The translations under genes and the position numbers were made by a program. From contig CANTUZ010000007.1 in assembly GCA_947846985.1 (NCBI GenBank), positions 33,980,355 to 34,044,354 of the forward strand: a stretch of 64,000 nucleotides of DNA, written 5' to 3'. The first letter of the stretch is position 1, and each line of letters opens with the position of its first letter. This document shows, one piece after another, positions 60,380-64,000 of this stretch. The notes below the pieces were generated by a model. It was not told the origin of the DNA, did no database searches, and worked only from the letters and a program-made list of their open reading frames with translations. Source of the stretch: Fratercula arctica. Lineage: Eukaryota; Chordata; Aves; Charadriiformes; Alcidae.

Positions 60380-60660
60380 GGTTTGGTGTGCTCCTTTGAG
60401 CTCTGGTCTACAAAGTATCCCTGTATCCTGCGGAGGAGCCATCTCCTGGTGGCTGAGCAGGATGGTGGGGGGCTCCTGCAGCCCTTGCCCTCTACCTTCA
60501 CCACCTTCCAGCAGTGGTCCAAGGGCTTGGCAGAGCTGTAACCCTCCCCTGCTGCACAGAGGGATCTGCCTTTTGCGTTGTAGGTAGAGAATGCCTGGAA
60601 TAGAGGCAGAACAGGCTCTGAGGGGTGTCTCCCAGGTCTGAAACTTCCGACAGCAGGCTG
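60380..60660. other. GC-richer patch of unknown origin
   Basis: A 280-base block clearly richer in G and C than its surroundings, with sharp edges. It carries open frames on both strands (plus 60,303-60,587; minus 60,498-60,758 and 60,322-60,522) but none resembles a known family. It could be a decayed retroelement piece inside the IRS4 3' UTR or a small regulatory block. Confidence 0.35.
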
Positions 60661-61719
60661 CTAGCTTTCAAGTGATCAGTGGTGTCACCCAACTTAAGGT
60701 AACGCAGTTTGAGGTGTGTGTGAAAAATAAGGATGTTGGAGGTGGGGAGGAAGAACATGTGAAAGAGGAGGGACGCTCCTATTCATATGGTAAGCTCTTT
60801 GCTCTGGTGGTGGGAGCAAAAAATAGTAATGAGCTGTTGGTGGTATTATTGTGTGTCCACTGGCTGAACAGCAGTGTTTGTGCAGGCGCTGCATTGCACC
60901 GTAACTTTGGAAGTATAATCCTTATTTTGGTATTAATGACCCACTGAACTCCTTACAGTAATTCACCCATCCGGGTAGAAAACTGTACGTGTTGGAAATG
61001 ATGTTTTCCTCTCTTTGCAGATGTATGTGTAGTCAATAATTGATGAGTACTAAGAGGAAATATTTAATCGCTGTTGGACATTGATATTTGTCTACTTCTC
61101 TGTCAACAGAGAAAGCAGTAAAGGGGGAGGCTACTGCTGGCTTTTATATTTTTAATTGCAATCTTAACACTGAAATGATAGGGTTTTTTTCTACTTTTAC
61201 TTTAAAACTAAGCGTCTAAAGGCAGAAGGTATTGCAGGAGCTTAAAATTTTGTAGCCTTTAATAGTGGAAGGTATAAGCCTGACTCAGCTCGCATGCCAT
61301 TCGAAGTCTGGCAGCACTGCTTGGGGCTGCTCAGAAATGTGTGGTTTGCCTCAGTGGTTTTTTTTCCTCTGCTTTGTTTTGTTGGTTGGAATCAAATTTA
61401 GAAGACGTTGAAAGTTGCCAGTCCAAGAAGCACTTACTTCCAAAGTTAGTCTTTCAGCACTTCAAAGATTTGTCTGCTAAGTCAAAGGCACACTGATTGC
61501 CAGAGCTGATTTGTAGTTTGGGGTTTTTTTCCTTCTTTTTTTTTTTGTTTAGGTTTTTTCTTTCTCTCTTTTTTTTTTTTTTAAAAAAAGCACCCCCAAA
61601 GACAGCAGAATTCCTATTTGATCTTATTCCCCTCATATGACTAAAATCAGTGTTATAAAGTAAAACTTCTTACAAAATGGAGGAAAAAAACCCAACAGAT
61701 TATTTCCTTTCAGCTGTAC

Positions 61720-61727
61720 TGTAAATA
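61720..61727 (+). promoter_or_regulatory. Pumilio-type TGTAAATA
   Basis: TGTAAATA is an exact match to the UGUANAUA element bound by Pumilio proteins in 3' UTRs. It matters only if the IRS4 transcript extends this far. An 8-base match can occur by chance. Confidence 0.3.
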
Positions 61728-62478
61728 TTACAATTAAAAATATTTTTCAAGAGATAATGTGTTTAGAAATAGTGCTTATGTTAAACATTTTGCTTACTGC
61801 TGCTACAGCAAAATATCTACAGCCCTGTGCTTTGGGCTTTTCCCCTCTCTATTACAAGCTGCAGAGGGACAAGAGACTTACAGCTGGTGATTTTGCTGTG
61901 AATTTAAGTTTTCTGGAAATGAAACATGCATTAAAACGAAGTGAAAGAAACTCTGTGCATAAAACCATAGGCATTGGCAGGAAATTAGGTATGAGAATAG
62001 TAAGAGCTTAGGTTGGTGGGGTTTTTCTAGTTCTAAAAAAAAACCCCCAGAACTATAAAACACTGCTCCAAAACAAGGCCTAACAGTTTTCTATAAGCAG
62101 AACAGCATAAAATATCTCTGGTATATAGTAGGAGGGCAGGTGGGGTGTTGACATTGTTCACTTGTAGGTGGCTCGTGGAGGGGTGAATGGATTTCGGAAT
62201 AGTCCAGGCTAAAAGTAACTTGCCAGGCTTGAATACAGTGGTGTAAATTGGGGGAGTGTATCTGTTTCTTAGGAATGACTTTAAATTCTTGTTTATAAAG
62301 ATACCAGTTCTCCTTCACGCACTAAATTGTGTCTCTGAGCTATAGCAAGCATAATTTTAGAAGTCTTCTGTATTCTTTAAACAGCTTATCAGTTTCTACT
62401 GTTACAAAGCTTTTTAGTATTTAAAAAGTTTTTCTGTAGTCCAGAAAATCCCTTTCACATTCCATTGTGAATAGCGAA

Positions 62479-62484
62479 AATAAA
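62479..62484 (+). terminator. Candidate IRS4 polyadenylation signal
   Basis: First canonical AATAAA after the IRS4 stop codon, followed within 40 bases by GT-rich sequence (GAGGTGGTGTAGCGTG), as a downstream element would be. Another AATAAA occurs at 63,374-63,379. Confidence 0.4.
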
Positions 62485-62500
62485 GCTTCACTCTTAAACC

Positions 62501-64000
62501 TGAGGTGGTGTAGCGTGCCTATGTGGAACTGAGATTTTTAATACTTTTGGAGACTTTTAGAAGAACTGAGTGCTGTCTTTTCTATCCTTCTACATCCCAC
62601 TCTTTCGGTCTCTTTGCCTGAAAAATGCTCTGTGGTTAAATCCATTCTTAAGAAAAATGTTTAGCAGTTGTGTTTACCCTTTCTTTACTGCCTAGAGAGG
62701 AGCTAGCCTGTATTTATTAAATGCTATCAGGTAGAGAACTTTTATCTCTTCTTCCTCAATTGTAGTTTTACTGGAAGGAAAACACTTCTCAACCTCGGAT
62801 TGTTTGCTTTTCTGTTTTGTTTTTGTTTGCTTAAGTGGAATATTGTGTTCTGTGAGTCATCTGCGCTCTGCTAACTGCTGAGGGTGGGAGAGTGATTTCC
62901 AATGCATCACTGCCCTCTCATTGTCATTCCCGAACTACTTCTGGTTCAGGTTCACTGATGTGAATCCAACTTTTTTTTTTTCTCCTCTCTCCTCCATTCA
63001 TGACATAGATGGAGGAGGGGAAGGGCACTGACTTGAAATGGTAAATAAGCCTGACTTGTTATTAAACTTTTATTTTAGGTTTAGGCAAAACTGAGCTCAG
63101 GTTTTATGTTGATAGTGATGATGACATAAAGAATATAAGGTTCTGACTTCCAATGCTCGAAGTTTAAAGAGGTCATTAGCAAAACAGTTTCATCACGAAA
63201 TTGTTACACAATATTGAAGCAAGCGGTTTGCAGTTTTGATTACATGAATCTGAGTCATGAAATTTTGTGCTAGGAGTACAGAACACTAAAGCTACTTCAA
63301 ACAGGGCTTAGCTAATGTATACCTTGTTATTGGACCTGGTAGAAACTGAGGAGGATAATGAGAATGGGGCGTTAATAAACTGCGTAATGGGTCCTGTATA
63401 ATGTAAGTTTCTTCAGACTTAATTAGAAATATTAAACCTGCAAAGATACCCCAAAACCAAAACAGACTGTTCAGAGTAAATGTAATGTTCAGTTTAATAT
63501 CAGCCCACCTATTTTACACCCACTCTTTAATCTTACCTCTACCTGACATTCTAACACTATGGTAAGATATTATTTCAGAAGTTCTCTAAAGTGCAGGATT
63601 ATAATTTAAATGTCCCTCACCTTTTTAATCTCCCCTGTGCTAGCCCAGGTGAGAGTGTTGTGGACACTTCGGGGCACTGAGAGGAAGGAAAACAAGTACA
63701 GCTGTAAAGCAAAACTTGTGTTCCGAGTTGTCCAGATCCTTTATGGAAACTGGCATATTTCAAATGCAAAATCTTGAAGAGTGTAACAAACAGTATACGC
63801 TCTGAGAAACGCAGAAACTGGAAGTTTTAGCTGTTACTAATATAGTAAATTACAGTGTACGGGATCCCAGGCAAATAACTGCCCCTTTTGGTTTCAGGCT
63901 AGTGGTTTTTAAATGTTTGCTTCAGACTGAGGCTGTGTTGTATCGGGCAGAAGACTGAAGGCATGGGCCCACGTAAAAATAGCTTGCAGAACCCTAGTGA
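62501..64000. other. Downstream flank of IRS4, nothing recognised
   Basis: AT-rich DNA without a recognisable exon. In mammals the 3' end of COL4A5 lies tail to tail with IRS4; no collagen Gly-X-Y or NC1-type coding sequence is visible on either strand before the window ends. Confidence 0.6.

Larger units (their letters stand above)
59778..62500 (+). other. Probable IRS4 3' UTR
   Basis: No exon is recognised after the stop codon. The strand is T-rich with long T runs (for example 61,568-61,582). The first canonical AATAAA I find downstream is at 62,479-62,484, which would give a 3' UTR of about 2.7 kb; ATTAAA variants occur earlier (about 61,733 and 61,929). A Pumilio-type TGTAAATA lies at 61,720-61,727. 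The end of the transcript is inferred. Confidence 0.4.

Noticed and set aside
1..64000. CRISPR arrays, operons, bacterial or phage systems, tRNA or rRNA genes
   Set aside because: No regularly spaced direct repeats, no cloverleaf or rRNA sequence recognised, and the DNA is plainly vertebrate nuclear sequence.

Overview
This window looks like nuclear DNA of a bird. Three kinds of evidence point there: several CR1 (chicken repeat 1) retrotransposon pieces with the typical avian 3' end, no Alu or L1 sequence that I can recognise, and one large vertebrate gene that reads as IRS4. The DNA is AT-rich apart from two sharply bounded CpG islands.

Layout. From 1 to about 48,960 the window is a gene desert. 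I recognise no exon of a known protein there. It holds two CR1 copies (24,364-24,738 plus strand; 30,592-30,675 minus strand), MIR-like ancient SINE remnants, a fossil palindromic element (34,803-34,958), a 22-bp tandem repeat, AT palindromes, and one odd minus-strand reading frame at 9,714-10,169 with a signal-peptide-like start and a membrane-like segment, broken by one stop. From about 48,990 to 50,190 there is a composite patch. It consists of a CpG island carrying a TCTCGCGAGA element and an RFX-type X-box, a frameshifted piece resembling the start of CR1 ORF1, and a minus-strand CR1 3' end butted against it. From 50,200 to about 54,990 the DNA is again quiet.

The gene. A CpG island from about 55,000 to 57,060 carries a consensus CRE, three CACGTG boxes and six CCAAT/ATTGG boxes, then a short upstream ORF, then the intronless 1,163-residue IRS4 coding sequence (56,286-59,777). 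The protein has a low-complexity head, a PH domain, a PTB domain, and a long tail with seven YxxM motifs (PI3-kinase docking), a YxN motif (GRB2 docking) and two C-terminal tyrosine motifs like the SHP2 sites of IRS1. From 59,778 to the end lies a probable long 3' UTR and intergenic DNA. In mammals IRS4 sits tail to tail with COL4A5, with a large desert upstream; the desert seen here fits that arrangement, but no COL4A5 exon is visible.

The only gene I can assign with confidence is IRS4. I found no tRNA, rRNA, CRISPR array or recognisable viral coding sequence. Everything outside IRS4, its promoter and the CR1 copies is tentative and is scored that way.
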